DNA of 64,000 bases, from positions 1 to 64,000 of the forward strand of contig JAVVPL010000002.1 in assembly GCA_036655775.1 (NCBI GenBank). The letters run 5' to 3'. Numbering within the stretch: position 1 is the stretch's first letter; every line of letters starts with the position of its first letter. The notes under the pieces were generated by a model. That model worked only from the letters and a program-made list of their open reading frames with translations. It searched no databases and was not told the DNA's origin. Position numbers and translations under genes: made by a program. Shown one piece after another: positions 7,974-21,200 of this stretch. This DNA is from JAVVPL01 sp036655775 (lineage in GTDB: Bacteria > Bacteroidota > Bacteroidia > Bacteroidales > P3).

Positions 7974-8909
7974 TTATTCGAAGAAACGAGGCGTTTGCTG
8001 CGCTTGGTCCACTTCGTTTGTTGATTTAATTCGTACATTGAGCATAATTTCATGCGAGCCTGAAGTATAGCCCCGCATAGCTCCCATTGGAATATCATAG
8101 GCGTAGCCAAATCGAAATCCTTTTACTTGGAATCCTACCATAGCTACAATTGCATCATTTAAACGATAAGAAGCACCTAGCCACCATATTTTTTGAAACA
8201 ATGCAGTAAGATTAAATTCAGCTTGCAATAATTTGTTTACATAAATAGCACTTATATTGGGTATCAAGGTAAAATTCTCGGTACATTTGGCTCTCACTTC
8301 CATAAATGCATGCCCCCCTAATTGTGGAGCAAAATAATCTTGTTTATCATATAAAAAAGCGGTTAAATGCGTAGCTGAAACACCCATCGAAAAAACAGGA
8401 CTGTTAAAAACTACCCCGAAATCAAAATCGGGTTTAATATCGTTTATGTTTTCGGTAGGAATGGCCATATCGCCAGGCTCATCTGCAACAATTTTAGAAC
8501 TTCTAAAATTTTTGTACAAAATACCTGCATTTAAGCCAAAAGAAAAATAACTACGTTTACCTGTCTTTACATGATATGAATAGCCTATTTTGGCATTTAA
8601 AGAATAATTATTCCCGAAAAAATCGCTGGAAATAGTTGCGCCAATACCTGAATGTGCATAAGGTAAATAGCCTTGTAAATTTAAAACTTGTGTGGTGGGA
8701 GAACCTTCAAATCCAACCCACTGTTTGCGTACCAACAAAAAAGCATCTACATAATTTGAAATACTAATCGCTGCTGGATTGGTATTGATTCTGCTGAACA
8801 TTTGTTGTGACAACAAACTGCTGTTCCTTTGCGCATAGGTATGGGTAAAAAGCATACTCATACTCAAAAGCAAAAAGATATATATCCGATGTATTCGCGT
8901 TCTCTTCAT
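7974..8909 (-). CDS. PorP/SprF family type IX secretion outer-membrane protein
   Basis: The 311-residue product has a signal peptide (cleavage after HTYA, near 26). It then carries the family signature near the N-terminus (SRINTNPAAISISNY, LLVRKQWVGFEGSPTTQ) and a barrel built of GIGATISSDFFG-type strands, with GYAYDIPMGAM close to the end. SprF-type proteins are needed for secretion or attachment of type B-CTD cargo encoded beside them, as SprF is for SprB in Flavobacterium. The start codon shares one base with the stop of the PorE-like gene (TAATG), a sign of translational coupling. The likely partner is the giant protein encoded at 12244-21285. Confidence 0.9.
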   Translation of the reverse strand: MKRTRIHRIYIFLLLSMSMLFTHTYAQRNSSLLSQQMFSRINTNPAAISISNYVDAFLLVRKQWVGFEGSPTTQVLNLQGYLPYAHSGIGATISSDFFGNNYSLNAKIGYSYHVKTGKRSYFSFGLNAGILYKNFRSSKIVADEPGDMAIPTENINDIKPDFDFGVVFNSPVFSMGVSATHLTAFLYDKQDYFAPQLGGHAFMEVRAKCTENFTLIPNISAIYVNKLLQAEFNLTALFQKIWWLGASYRLNDAIVAMVGFQVKGFRFGYAYDIPMGAMRGYTSGSHEIMLNVRIKSTNEVDQAQQTPRFFE

Positions 8910-11900
8910 TACTTTGCTCTTTTACGTTTTGTAATTGCCATAGCTTCCGAAACGGTTACGCGCTCTCCTTTATAATAAGCGGCAATATAGATTTCTCTAC
9001 CCAAATCAAGAATTTCTTTAGCCACTTTTCGAGCTTGCTCTAAAGAGGTATAATTTCCAACACTGTACTTATACATTCCATCTTCGTCATAATAGTAATT
9101 CAATTTCAAAGAGGGTATATTTTCAATGATGATACCATAATAATTCAAAGGATCTACAATCGGATTACGAAAAGCCCCCAACTGTACTCGATAACGAATA
9201 TCCACCACTTTTTCAGGTTGTTTTTCTTCAATAGGATAAGGCATTTTTTCAGGAATTTCTCCTCTTTCTATTTGCTCTGCAATAATTACATTTTCTTCTT
9301 TTATCACATCCCGTAATTCTTCTTCGGGCAAGAACAAACGAAAGGTGGTCCGACGATTTAAACGATGCTCTTCTTCGGTACGCGCATTTTTGATAAGAGG
9401 TTGTGTTTTACCGTATGCTCTACCCGCAATCCGATTGACATCAAAACCTTTTTTGCTCACATAATTTACCACACTTTCCAATCGTTTTTCGGTAAGTGTA
9501 TTATTGATTTCATCACTTCCTCTTTCATCGGCATGTGCACTTACTTCAAACTGCATCATCGGATTTTTTAAAGCGACAATAATAAGCCGATCCAATTCAC
9601 GCGTGGCATCTTTGATTAATTCCGATTTTCCTAAATCGTAATAAACCGTGTTGATATATACTTCATCATCTATTTCGGATAGTTTGGGAGCGCATTCGTA
9701 GAGCACATAATCTTTTGTAGTTACCGTTTTGCGAACATCTGATATTTCTACATTTTGAGGAAGCGTGGGGGCTCCTCCTGCAAATTGCATATTAGTTACT
9801 TCAATGGAATAGGCTGCATTAGGTGCAATATCTACATAGGAAGTATTTCCCACATTATCTTTTAATGTAATGAGGGCTTTGTCATCTCCCGAACGTATAT
9901 AAAAAGGTTCGTCTATGTTTCTTTGTTTTTGTTTTTCTTCGCAGGCATCACATTTGACTCCAGGAGGCACAACTTGTAACCGATTTCGCCTATTGGGATC
10001 GTTGATACGCGATTTATAATCACGTACAAATCTTTCATCTACCGAAGGATAATCTTTTCGATTTTTTGTGATGGTATTCACAATTTGACTAGGAGCCATT
10101 TCATCATTGAGCAATTTGCTCAAATTTTGTGGAGGGAGATTGCTCTCTACAAAAATTTTATTAGATTGAAAAGCCAAATTTGAATTATTTGCTATTGATT
10201 CTTGTGACAAGTTTGCATTTTCGGTGTTCTCTGCTAGTGTGCTCGTATCTAAGTTTTCGTCAAGTGCAAAATCAGTATCTATTCCATAATCGGCAAGCGT
10301 ACTCATATTTTCGGTATCTTCGTTGGGCAAACGCCAAGAAGCATCCATTTGCATAGTTGAGTCATCCAAATTTGATTTTTGATTGAGTAGTGCCAATTCG
10401 CGCAATAATTCAGCATCTAGAAGAGCTAGACTATCAGTTTTTGTGGATGTATTGGCAAATAAAGGATCTTCAAATATTTTTCGATCTATTGGATTGACTT
10501 TTTTGTAAAGTAGGGTATCTTTGTGGAGATAAAAATTTTGATTTGCCGATAAAATAATAGGCAGAGAGGCGATCATATCGGGGAAATGCAAACTTTGGAA
10601 TTCTGAAAAATAAGCATCTTTGCGAATGCCTATATCATAATTGGATCCATGTTGTCTATTGAGAGAATAAGTTCCATTTTTTTCAGAATAAACGGTATCC
10701 ATTTTGCCTGTTTGCACATCTTTGATACAAACAAAATAGTCTTTTAAGAGGGTTCCACTTTCTTGATCAAAAACGGCACCTGTAATTTTTACAAGTCCCG
10801 ATGTTTTTTTAAACGCATAAATATCATCTGTTTTTCCAGGTCCATTATATCGATTACTTACAAAAAACACCTCATCAAATCCTTTATCTAAAAGCAAGCT
10901 ATAATCATCATACGAGCTGTTTATGGGTGGTTCAAGTGAAGATACATGTTCCACTTTTTCTTTAGTGGAATCCAAACGTGCTACATAAATATCCAAACCT
11001 CCATATCCGATTTTTCCATCTGAAGAGAAACTAAATGTATTCGCATCTATCCACATAGGGAATACTTCGCGACCCGGGGTATTGACCAAATTTCCTAAAT
11101 TAATAGGCTGTCCCCATTCTTTATTCCGAACAATAGGACCTCTAGATTTACGCCTAGAAGATACTCTGGGAGGAGTTTTTTTTGAGGATTTAGTTGAGGT
11201 GTTCACTCTCCGTTTATTTGTTTTTCGAGTATTGACAACTCTAGAGGATGGCGTACGTTGAACCATCCAAATATCGGTAGATCCCAAGCCCCCTGCACTA
11301 TGTGTGGCAAACAGCAAAACATTACCATCGGCAGAAACCGCTGGATGCCCTGCCTTACCTTCAATTCCATTGAATAAAAAAGGTTCGGGATTGGCCCAAC
11401 TTCCATCGGATTGACGTACCGAAGTATATACGCCCATTGTATTTTTGTCGTTCCACATAAAATAAGCAATGTTACGAAGACTATCATACGAAAATGTACC
11501 CACACTTCCCTTGAGAGGCGTAAACTTTTCATTTAAAAGTGTAGGACTTACCCATTCTTTCATACCCCGCGTATAGGTTGCAGTATACAAGCGAGAATAT
11601 CCATGCCCTGTACGAGGATCCATATTTCCATTGATGGGTTTTGCCGAAGCATAAACCAATTTTCCATCCAACAAACCCAAGCCATATTCGCTAAAAGCAG
11701 TGTTCAACTGTGTTTGAGGAATTAACTTAGAGGCTGAAATAAGCATATCCGCTTTATTGTATTTCAATGCCATTTGAGCCGATTTAAGCCGATTGCCCAA
11801 AGTTGTGGAATCAACTATTTGAGACAATTCCGTATATACATCTAAGGCTTGCTTATACATACTCAACTCCATCATCACATCGCCATATACTTTGATAAAT

Positions 11901-12232
11901 TCGGGATCACGAAAACCCTCCTTCCAAAGAGTAGTATAAAATAAATAGGCCTCTTTAGGGTGATTTAATCTAAATTGAGTATTCCCTAAACGATAGGCTA
12001 TATTTTGTTTGGCTTGAAAGGCTTTTTCAACTTTATAGGCCCGCATATATCGATCGAAAGCAATTACATATTGTTCGTTTTGATACGCGGTATCTCCTTC
12101 TTTAACCACTCTAGCTATTTTGGATGAAGAAAATGAATGATTTTTTCCTTCCAAAGCTTGCGTGTAAAAAAGACTTAGCCACAAAAGTAAGCTAGCTCCT
12201 AGTATTTTATATGAAAAATTTATAACTCTCAT
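8909..12232 (-). CDS. PorE-like TPR/propeller/OmpA protein with C-terminal SPOR domain
   Basis: The product has 1107 residues. In order it shows a signal peptide (about 1-27) and TPR-like helices (35-165). A PD40-type propeller follows (about 190-475), with a lysine/arginine-rich insert at 324-374. Next are a carboxypeptidase-regulatory-like domain (479-540, VKITGAVFDQESGTLLKDY), a long acidic low-complexity linker (575-750), an OmpA C-terminal peptidoglycan-binding domain (about 857-965, SAHADERGSDEIN and NRRTTF) and a SPOR domain (about 1012-1096, YRVQLGAFRNP). P. gingivalis PorE has the TPR-propeller-CRD-OmpA order but is shorter. The added SPOR domain, which in other proteins binds denuded glycan, is unusual. 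It probably anchors the T9SS or its cargo to the wall. It starts 11 bp after the giant gene and overlaps porP by one base. Confidence 0.85.
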   Translation of the reverse strand: MRVINFSYKILGASLLLWLSLFYTQALEGKNHSFSSSKIARVVKEGDTAYQNEQYVIAFDRYMRAYKVEKAFQAKQNIAYRLGNTQFRLNHPKEAYLFYTTLWKEGFRDPEFIKVYGDVMMELSMYKQALDVYTELSQIVDSTTLGNRLKSAQMALKYNKADMLISASKLIPQTQLNTAFSEYGLGLLDGKLVYASAKPINGNMDPRTGHGYSRLYTATYTRGMKEWVSPTLLNEKFTPLKGSVGTFSYDSLRNIAYFMWNDKNTMGVYTSVRQSDGSWANPEPFLFNGIEGKAGHPAVSADGNVLLFATHSAGGLGSTDIWMVQRTPSSRVVNTRKTNKRRVNTSTKSSKKTPPRVSSRRKSRGPIVRNKEWGQPINLGNLVNTPGREVFPMWIDANTFSFSSDGKIGYGGLDIYVARLDSTKEKVEHVSSLEPPINSSYDDYSLLLDKGFDEVFFVSNRYNGPGKTDDIYAFKKTSGLVKITGAVFDQESGTLLKDYFVCIKDVQTGKMDTVYSEKNGTYSLNRQHGSNYDIGIRKDAYFSEFQSLHFPDMIASLPIILSANQNFYLHKDTLLYKKVNPIDRKIFEDPLFANTSTKTDSLALLDAELLRELALLNQKSNLDDSTMQMDASWRLPNEDTENMSTLADYGIDTDFALDENLDTSTLAENTENANLSQESIANNSNLAFQSNKIFVESNLPPQNLSKLLNDEMAPSQIVNTITKNRKDYPSVDERFVRDYKSRINDPNRRNRLQVVPPGVKCDACEEKQKQRNIDEPFYIRSGDDKALITLKDNVGNTSYVDIAPNAAYSIEVTNMQFAGGAPTLPQNVEISDVRKTVTTKDYVLYECAPKLSEIDDEVYINTVYYDLGKSELIKDATRELDRLIIVALKNPMMQFEVSAHADERGSDEINNTLTEKRLESVVNYVSKKGFDVNRIAGRAYGKTQPLIKNARTEEEHRLNRRTTFRLFLPEEELRDVIKEENVIIAEQIERGEIPEKMPYPIEEKQPEKVVDIRYRVQLGAFRNPIVDPLNYYGIIIENIPSLKLNYYYDEDGMYKYSVGNYTSLEQARKVAKEILDLGREIYIAAYYKGERVTVSEAMAITKRKRAK

Positions 12233-12243
12233 GTATACTTCCT

Positions 12244-15200
12244 TTAAAATACCGTAACGGTACCTTTTTTAACATATTGTTTTTGCTTGGTCAACACGGT
12301 AATGATATATAAATAATCATCTTTATCCACTTTTTTACCCTTATAGGTACCATCCCAACCTTCTTTATTTTTAGATCGAAATATCTCCATACCCAAACGA
12401 TTCAAAATAATTAAATCGACCCCTTTCATAAAAATTTCATTTACTCCGTCATCATTGGGTGAAAACGCATTAGGAATGTTGCCAAAAGATTCTTTTAAAC
12501 TCACTTTTACCGTATCGGAACGAACACAACCCGACAAGGTATCGGTGGCAACAAAACGAATGATATCATCTTGATAAAATCGTTGTGACTGGGTCCATAG
12601 TTTAAGACTATCTTCTCCTACAAAAAGTGTGGATGGATACCATTTATACACAATTTCTCCCGTTCCCTCGAATACTTCTGCACCAAAGCTTCTTCGATCG
12701 CCAATATTAATTTCTATTTTATCATCCATAGGATCGGCAATGCGAGCGGTTAAATCAAGCGTTTCTGTACTTAAATACTGCGTGTCACGAAGTATAAATT
12801 GAAGCCTAGGAAGAGGCCCCTCTAGGTCGGACAATTCGGTATTTTCTACCTCTATGGTGTCACGCGCTATCAAACGAAAATGAATTGTATCTGCAAATTG
12901 AGCAATCACAGGATTGGGCACAAAAGCTGCATCTCCAAGCAAATCAACATACGCATTTGAGCCTTCTGTTTTTGCAGACCATTGATATGAATATCGATTT
13001 ACATCGCCTCCCCTCACATTGGCGTATAGATAAATGGAATCTAAACGACAAACAAAGGGCTTGGTTACAAAATTAACAACAAAGGCACCCCTTACTTTAA
13101 TCTCTACGGTATCATAGCCTACGCACTTAAATCCCGTAAGTTGATCGGTGGCTTTTACTGTAAATTGTTCTACGGAATCGATCAATTCTCCCGTCCACCA
13201 TTCGGAATTGCCTAGTTCATCTTCATTTTTATAAACACGATTTCGAGGACTCCATTCATAGCTATAATGATTGATAGCGGGAGGTACAATATCTTTAATT
13301 TCTAACATTACACCACTTTGTAAGAAGGAAACGGTAGAGGGATCGGCAGTGGCTGTAACTTGAATTTTATATAAGTCGATCTTTGCTTCTTTTTCAGGGA
13401 TTTCACCACAAGCATTGCTGGCATATACACTAATCTTACCCGATTTATCATTGGTTTTGAACCAAACTCTAGAAAATATAGTGTCTGGATTTTTAGAAAT
13501 CACAACAATACTATCAAATAAATAAGTCCAATCTAAAGGAGTGAACCAATGATATTCCGTTCCTTTTTCTAGATGATCTAGGGGAATGGAAATATCGGTA
13601 TATGCCGTATCATTTGCACACACAGCGGGAGGAATTTGAATGTTGTTTTGGAATTTTTGAATTTGACCCACAGGACGTATTTCCAAAATAGTATCCTTAT
13701 TTCCACATTTATTAAATCCTTCCAGATGCAATGATACGGGGCTTTCACCAATGGCGGATATAAGCACCGAATCGTATTTAATGCGATTTGCAAAAAGTCG
13801 ATACTCTATCTGATCAGGAAAACGCCAAGTTAAACTATCCGTAGTCAAATCCTTTGCAATGGATAAACCCACATTTTCTTGACCTATACAAGGATAGGGA
13901 GGTTTACTAAATTGGGCTGCTTGCGGTATATCTTTGGTTTTAATATAAATACCTAAAGGTACACTGAGTCCACAACTGCCTTTACGCAATCCACGGACTA
14001 AAATTGAATCACTTTCAACTCCCACTTTAAAATTGGTAAACGTACGAGTACTATCAGGGGCTATCTCTTTCCATGAATCTGGGGCAAACCAATGAAAACT
14101 AATTGTGTCGGAGCTATAGTCACTATGTGCCAATTGTAAAGAAATAGTAGTTCCTATACAAGGATTGGTGTCGTTGTTGAGCACCTTGATTGTATTGTAT
14201 AAGGTATCGGGTTTATTTAATTTTACAAGGAATATAAAGGCTTGACCCGTACCACAACCTGCACGTGGATAACATTTGATGGTATCCGTCGTATTGTCCA
14301 TATAAATACCAGACACAACACGTACCCACGAAGAGTCGGGATTGCTTAAAAAATGCCAAGTATTATTAGGCAATTTCCAAGTATAACCCACTGTAAATGG
14401 GCCGCCAAGGGTATCCATATCGGCATGCGCTCGATATTCGTAAATATCATTCATGCAAATAATGGGCTTCCCTTCTGTAATTTCCCCAGAAATAGAAGGC
14501 ACCGTATCTGCTTTTATATAAATTCGATCTTCTATTTTATAATTGCACGCTTGGCCTAAACTGTTTAGAATAGGCTTGAATACAAAGGTGGCTGCGGTAA
14601 TTTGATTCCAGTGTACCGTAAGTTCTGTTCTGCTATCATTCCATTGATAAACTTCAGTTACATCAACATTGGCAGGTTCAGGAATAAATTCAAAATCGAA
14701 ATCGGCCGTAGAAGCATTCATTTCTATTGAATAAATAGAGGTACTATCCAAACAAGGTTGTCTATCTCCAATTAAAAATACGCGTGCTGAATCAATGGGA
14801 GCTATTTGCAGTGTGATAGGAATTCCTTGAATCACTAGTGGAATAAGAGGATCGCAGGTATCTATAGCATATACAGAAATTAAACCATGTCCTTTGCCTA
14901 CTAAAACTCGGCACGTATCCACTCCTGCTTCAAGTATACTATCTTTGGTTCCTTCTATTTTCCATCCATAAGGAAATTCCCAACGATAAGCGTCTGCATT
15001 TTCGGTAGGGGTTAAAACATAGGTTTGGTAATCACCTACACAAGGCATAGGATTGGGCTGTTCTTTCCAAGTTGCCGTGGGCAAAGCAGGAACTGGAGTA
15101 ATTGGCAAAATAGTGACTAAAGGTTCTTTTGCAACATAAGGACAAATGGAACGGCTTGCGTCGGTAATGGGTCGCACCGATACGGTGGCAGGGCCTGTAC

Positions 15201-18200
15201 CAGCAATCACAGTAACCACTCCGCTCGTAGAGTCGGTATTGGCTTTAAAATGCCAAGAAGGATGTGAAAATGCCCATAGATAGGCAGGAGACACCAAAGG
15301 ATTGCTTAACCCAATTTGCATCTCTGCTCCTGGGCAAGGCACATATTTATCAAAAGCAAGTGCAGGATCGACAAGAACAATATTTTCCAACGAAGCCATG
15401 GAGACCGTATCCACTACCCACAATTTGATATGTAAACTATCACTATACGTTTTGCATTTATTCCAACGAACCGCGGCCACAATATGATTGAGTTCGGGGG
15501 CTTGACTGGCATTACTCACTTGAACAAGCGTACCATCATCTGGCTTTATTTGCAAACTTCCAGATAACAAACTCCAATGATATACCAACGAATCTTGAGT
15601 ATCGGCTACATTGGGTAAAAGTTTTAGCTCATAAGCAGGACTGGCATATCGACAAATAGTATCAAAGAGTGTATCGGTGCTAATCCAATCCAATCGTGGT
15701 TTTAATCCATGAGGAGGGTGTATAATTTCCTTAATTTCCGCCGTGTCTGAATTGTCACCTTGTGCACATTTATTTATAGGAGTAACCCAAACGAGGCCTT
15801 TGGTATACTCACCTATAAATTTACGACTATATGTAGAGACCGTATCGGTATAATATTCACCAAGGGGTAAATCGGGCCCTTTATAATTTTGAGGTTTCCA
15901 TGGAAAATGCCATACATATTGGCTTGCAAAAGGAACACTATCCACCGAAACAGAAAGTGTATCATTATTACAGAGAATAGAATCTATATGTATGTGGGGT
16001 TTCAACTGAATCAAAGAAAGAGGAACTATTGGGAATACTTTGGATTGGCTCCATCCACATCTATTTTTAACTTGTGCTTGCAAATGGAGGGTATCGAAAT
16101 TGCCCACTTTTGCATAGAGGGTATCGGGTAAAACTTGTAGATTTAAAATTTTCCAATCGGTCTGGGCAAGGGTCGAATCGTTTTGAATCACCGTATCTCC
16201 ATTCCAACGAAAACGGGTAGAATCTATACTCCAATGAAAATCTCGATTGATATAATACGCTACTTGACTCCATCCACAAGGTTGCAAATCGATGGGAACA
16301 TTCCCATTTTGTTTATCTTGTATATAATCGCCTGTAAGCATACTAACTGTATCCATCGTACGCAATTCTATTTGAAGCGTATCTCCAAATGTTTCACAAA
16401 CCGACACTTTTGCAAAAACGCGAAGAAAGGTGGTGTCGGCACCTTCTGTTTTGGTAAGTATACAGAGACTATCTCCAGGGATACCTCCTAGAGTAGTAAA
16501 GGTGGACTTGACAATTTCCCATTGATACGTAAGGGGAAGAGTATCTTCTGCACGAGGCAACACTCGATATTGATGTCCTGCAGCTAATTTATGAGACAAA
16601 CAAAGGGTATCCATAGCCGAAAACATAAGGAGGGTATCGTATGTAGAAGCAAAATTGGCAGGACGTAAACGTTTGGGAGGATATAGTACAGCATTCACAT
16701 CCACGGTATCGCTCGAAAGTTTGGCAATTTCAGTCTCCGTAAGTTTGAGCACACAACCATTGCGGGGCTGAACATATATTTGTCCTTTTATTGAATCGGC
16801 CTTAAAACTACGTTCAAAAAGATGGGTAGTATCTACATAAAGTTGACCTGGCAAAGGTTTTTGTCCCACATAATCGGAAGGTTCCCATGGAGAATGCCAA
16901 ATATAAGAAGAGATATCACGATTTTCAGTAAGCTTAAAACTACTCGTTAATTCTTTGAAACATAAGGAAGAATCTATTTTTACAAATGCAATTTTAGTAG
17001 GCTCTGTTCCTATGGTTCTAATAAAAATAGGGGGCAATTTACTAGCGCCACAAACATTGGTTGCGACCACTTGTAAATAAATAGAATCGGTTCCTATCCT
17101 TACATATAGAGAATCGGGTAAGGTGGATGTATCTCGAAATTTCCAATTGGTGGAATTAATCGTACTATCTGATGGCATCTTACTAAGATCTAGATTTTGC
17201 AAATCCAACTTGGTTTTACCTACACGAAATTGATATGAAGTAAGCGTAGGATCTAGTTTTTTATCCAAATAATACTTTGCATAAGTATCTTGGCTAGCAC
17301 AAGGTAATAATTCTATTAAACCTGTGGGCGTAAACGCATCTCGTACATAATCTTTAATATCTTTACCTAAAGGAACAATAGTGGTGTCACGTCCTCTAAT
17401 TTGCACAAAAAGAGTATCTCCAAAAGTTTCGCAAACGGCAACTTTGGCATAAAACAAAACTACCGAAGTATCTAAGGCGGCATTTTTAGTAATTCGATAG
17501 GTGGAGTCGCTTTGATACAAAAGGCCATCCCCATTTTGTAAGGTCATGCTTTGATCTACATCAAACAGAATTTCCCATCCATAAATCAAAGGCACTGAAT
17601 CTTTGCTGAGATCTCTCTTTAATTGTAGTATATTTTCTTGTCGCAAACAAACGGTATCAAACATGGCTAAGGTGTCCACTGCAGAATTAAATGATTTAGC
17701 AAAATTGGCGGGCAGAGGACGAGAAGGGGGGTAGAAAATTTTCTCTATATGCACCGTGTCGGAAGGTCCTATGCCACAAGCATTCCGAGGAAAAACAATT
17801 ACATAACCTGTATCATATTGGGCTTTTTCGGGTTTAAAAATTGGAAGTCCTTTTACAGGAACTGCTGAATCGACACTTTTTTTACCCCATGGATACGTCC
17901 AAGTATAGGTCGTAGCAAATTGTATGGAGCTGGTTAACGAAAATTCTAAACTTTCTTGTGTGCAGACCTTCGCTTGTTTTATAAATTTTATATCGGGTTT
18001 TTGTTTAATTAAATTTACGGGACGAATGGTATCTGTAATGGGTTCCGAAACTCCACAACAGTTACGCGCAGCGGCAAAAATAGCAAGGGTGTCTCCTCCT
18101 ACTCTCATGACCAAGGTATCTCCATGACGATTGGGAGCTAAACGTTCCCATCCCTTGGTTCCTATTTTGATTGTTTTGAAAACAATGGAATCACGCCCCC

Positions 18201-21200
18201 CAGTTCCTGCTCCTACAAGGGTATCTTTGATTGTATCGGTTTTAAATTTGGCATCCCAAGACCATTGAATACTCCGAAGTGAAGGCTCCATCAATTTTTT
18301 GTCCATCACATAATAAACAGTATCTCCTTCGCAAGGAGAGACTCTTAACTTAGTATCATCATGGTTGCGAATTTTACCCATTACGGGTATCGTATCCTTA
18401 ATAAAAAAGCGATACGTAAGCGTATCTCCTCGATTGGTGGCATCACAATCGTGACGATGTCCTATAATAATAATAGAATCATTGGTATTTACGGTATTGG
18501 GTACACGAACCTTAAATTTAGTTGCACTATCTGAAGAGGATTGATATTCATTCCATTCTAATTTTGAAAAACGCCAAGTATAATATACACCCGAAGCCGT
18601 ATCTTTGGGGTTAGCTTGAATTTCAAAATGAACGGTATCTCGTGCACAGAGGGTGTCGGAAAATCCTTTTATCAATTTGGGCACTTGTGTCCAAGGCCTA
18701 GGACTCACAGCTAAACTATCTTTACGAGGTGCATTTGCAAATGTAAGCCCACAAATATCATTTTCGCCTGTTACATAAATATAGCCTGCATTTCGTCCCA
18801 CCGCCACACGCATAGAGAGAATACCTCTGATTGAAATGATTTCTCCAGAGTAATCATCTTTGATCGTATCTTTTATAGATTCCCAATTATAAGAAGTGTC
18901 TCTTGACTTTCCATTGGGAGCCACCCAATCCGCAGGAAATTCCCAAATATATCGATCGCCATCTCGTACTGAATCCATAGTATAGGTCATTGTATCCCCT
19001 TGACAAGGCGTGGTGTCAGAAGCAATTTTAACACGCGTAAAACGACGAGGCTCCAAAATTTGAGAGGGACGTTGTTTACTCCATCCACATTTGTTTCCAT
19101 ACTTTAATTTAAGCGCACCCGTGCCTTCTCCTACCACTACTTTTAAAGGCATCGAACCCTTTGTATATCCCGAAACAAAAGTCCATCCACTGGGCAATTG
19201 CCATTCATTGATTGGTTTGGGATTGGAAGCAGGATCGGTAAGCGGTTTATTATCGGTAACTGAAGTATAGGCAGTTTGCGAAGAAGATAATTCTAAAATG
19301 CTGCCTTCACAAATTGTATCTTCCAATATTCCATCCGTTTTGAGAATAGGTTCATTTACCTCAAGGGTATCGATTATATGCACCCAAAAATAAGCGGTAT
19401 CCCCATGTTTGCTAGCATCACTAGAACATCTATTGGTTGCATAAATACCTAGTTTTCCATATCTACTTTTACGATTTTCGCTCGAAGGCATTTTTATAGA
19501 CAATCTAAAATTCACTGAATCTATTTGTACAGAATTCATATCTGCATCTTTCATAAATTCGGGTCGAACAAAGCCAATTCCATTTAGAACGTCGGTGGCT
19601 CGGGCACTTTTTACTAAACAGTTTTCAAATCCCAACACATCACTTCCATTACAAAGCAAATAAGGAAGAGGTTGCGCGGGTTTATCTGCATCGCTTATAG
19701 GCATAATTTGATTTCTACCTAAAGGATTTGTTTCTTCAGCAGTTTGTATGCCATCATAGAACTTAGGCTTAGCTGGAGGAGCCACCACAGGTACTTTGAT
19801 AGTTTGCACATTATTATTTCTTCTGTTTCTAAAACAAGAATTGGAAGGATAAGCCGACAAAGAAAAAGTATCGTTTACGCCAGGGGTACGAACATCTACA
19901 ATTAATTTAATATCATAAGGAGCCCCTACTGGAGGTTGTGTCGAAGCGGCTTTAGCACCCGTACCTGGATCGTAGCGAAACTTTGTAATTCCATAATCGG
20001 TTTTTAAATTTTCTCTGGTAAGTCCTGCTTTGTCTTGGGTTTTGAAAAGGACTTCGGTCCCTGCACAAGGAGGCATATTTTGTGGATCAGCTAAAATTTC
20101 AAAATTTTTATAGGGCTTGATACTATCTTCCCGATCGATCTGAAAACTATATTCTTTGGTAGTATACTTGTTACTACTAGATTTTTCGTTACATTGGGGA
20201 CAATATGCTTTGGCTTTAATTGTAAGACTAGGGTTACTTACTCCATTTGGATTGATTACTTTAAGACAAATTCGATAGGCATTGGTATCAAATCCATTAT
20301 CTTTTAACTCGGGATTCTTATATATAGAAGGTGCTGCAAATTTCAATTTTGTAGTATCAAAAGTCCAAGAATAAACTAAACCTTCTACTTTTTCCGAGCC
20401 TAATTGTAAATAAAGGTAGCCATCGCCATATCCACGACTGTTGGCTTCTCCCCATTTCCCCACGGGGTTACGGGCATTGGTGGGTTCTGCTACATTATTA
20501 AAATCGGGAGAATAATACGTACAAGCTTTCATAGTGGTATCTGGCATCCAAGACCATTGTTTGGGATCTTGATCTGGAAGGTATGTGTAGCCGATAACAC
20601 TAATTTTGGCCTCGTTTGGAATGGGAGGCTGTAAAATAAAAGGACTTAAGGGATTTTTTACTGTTACTTCAGGGGTGGTTCCTTCAATCGGAGCACAAGT
20701 TTGCTTCACTAAAGTAACCTGTCCTCCTTGGGCCAATTTAGGCACATTGAATATTACCGATGTATCCGCACTTGGAGGTAGTTTAGTAATCGGTTTTCCC
20801 AAATTGTTATATAAGATCCATATATATTCCACAGGGATTCCATAGTAATCGGGAGCCACAGGATTGTTTCTCGGATCTTTATTTATTGAAAAAACATGTG
20901 GATAACCTTCACAAAAAATGCTATCGGAATACATCGACTCTATAGTTGCAACAGATTGAGCAACCTTTATTTCTTTTATAGCTTTATTATTGCCAACTGT
21001 CAAGATTAATGTATCCGTAATGGTATTTGGATATAAGGATAGTAAAGCGGTGTCGTTTATTTTACTTTTATCTATATTTACAGCAACCACAGATCCATTG
21101 GGACCCGACCAAGTCCATATACATTTATCTTTTGTCCCCGATGGAATTCCATCCGCACAAAATTTAACAGCAGTTCCAGGACATGGCACAGAAGCGCCCT

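Noticed and set aside
12885..18127. Several + strand frames of 60-100 codons opposite the giant gene
   Set aside because: They are antisense shadows of the repeated Asp/Thr/Pro-rich coding sequence, without starts or domains of their own.
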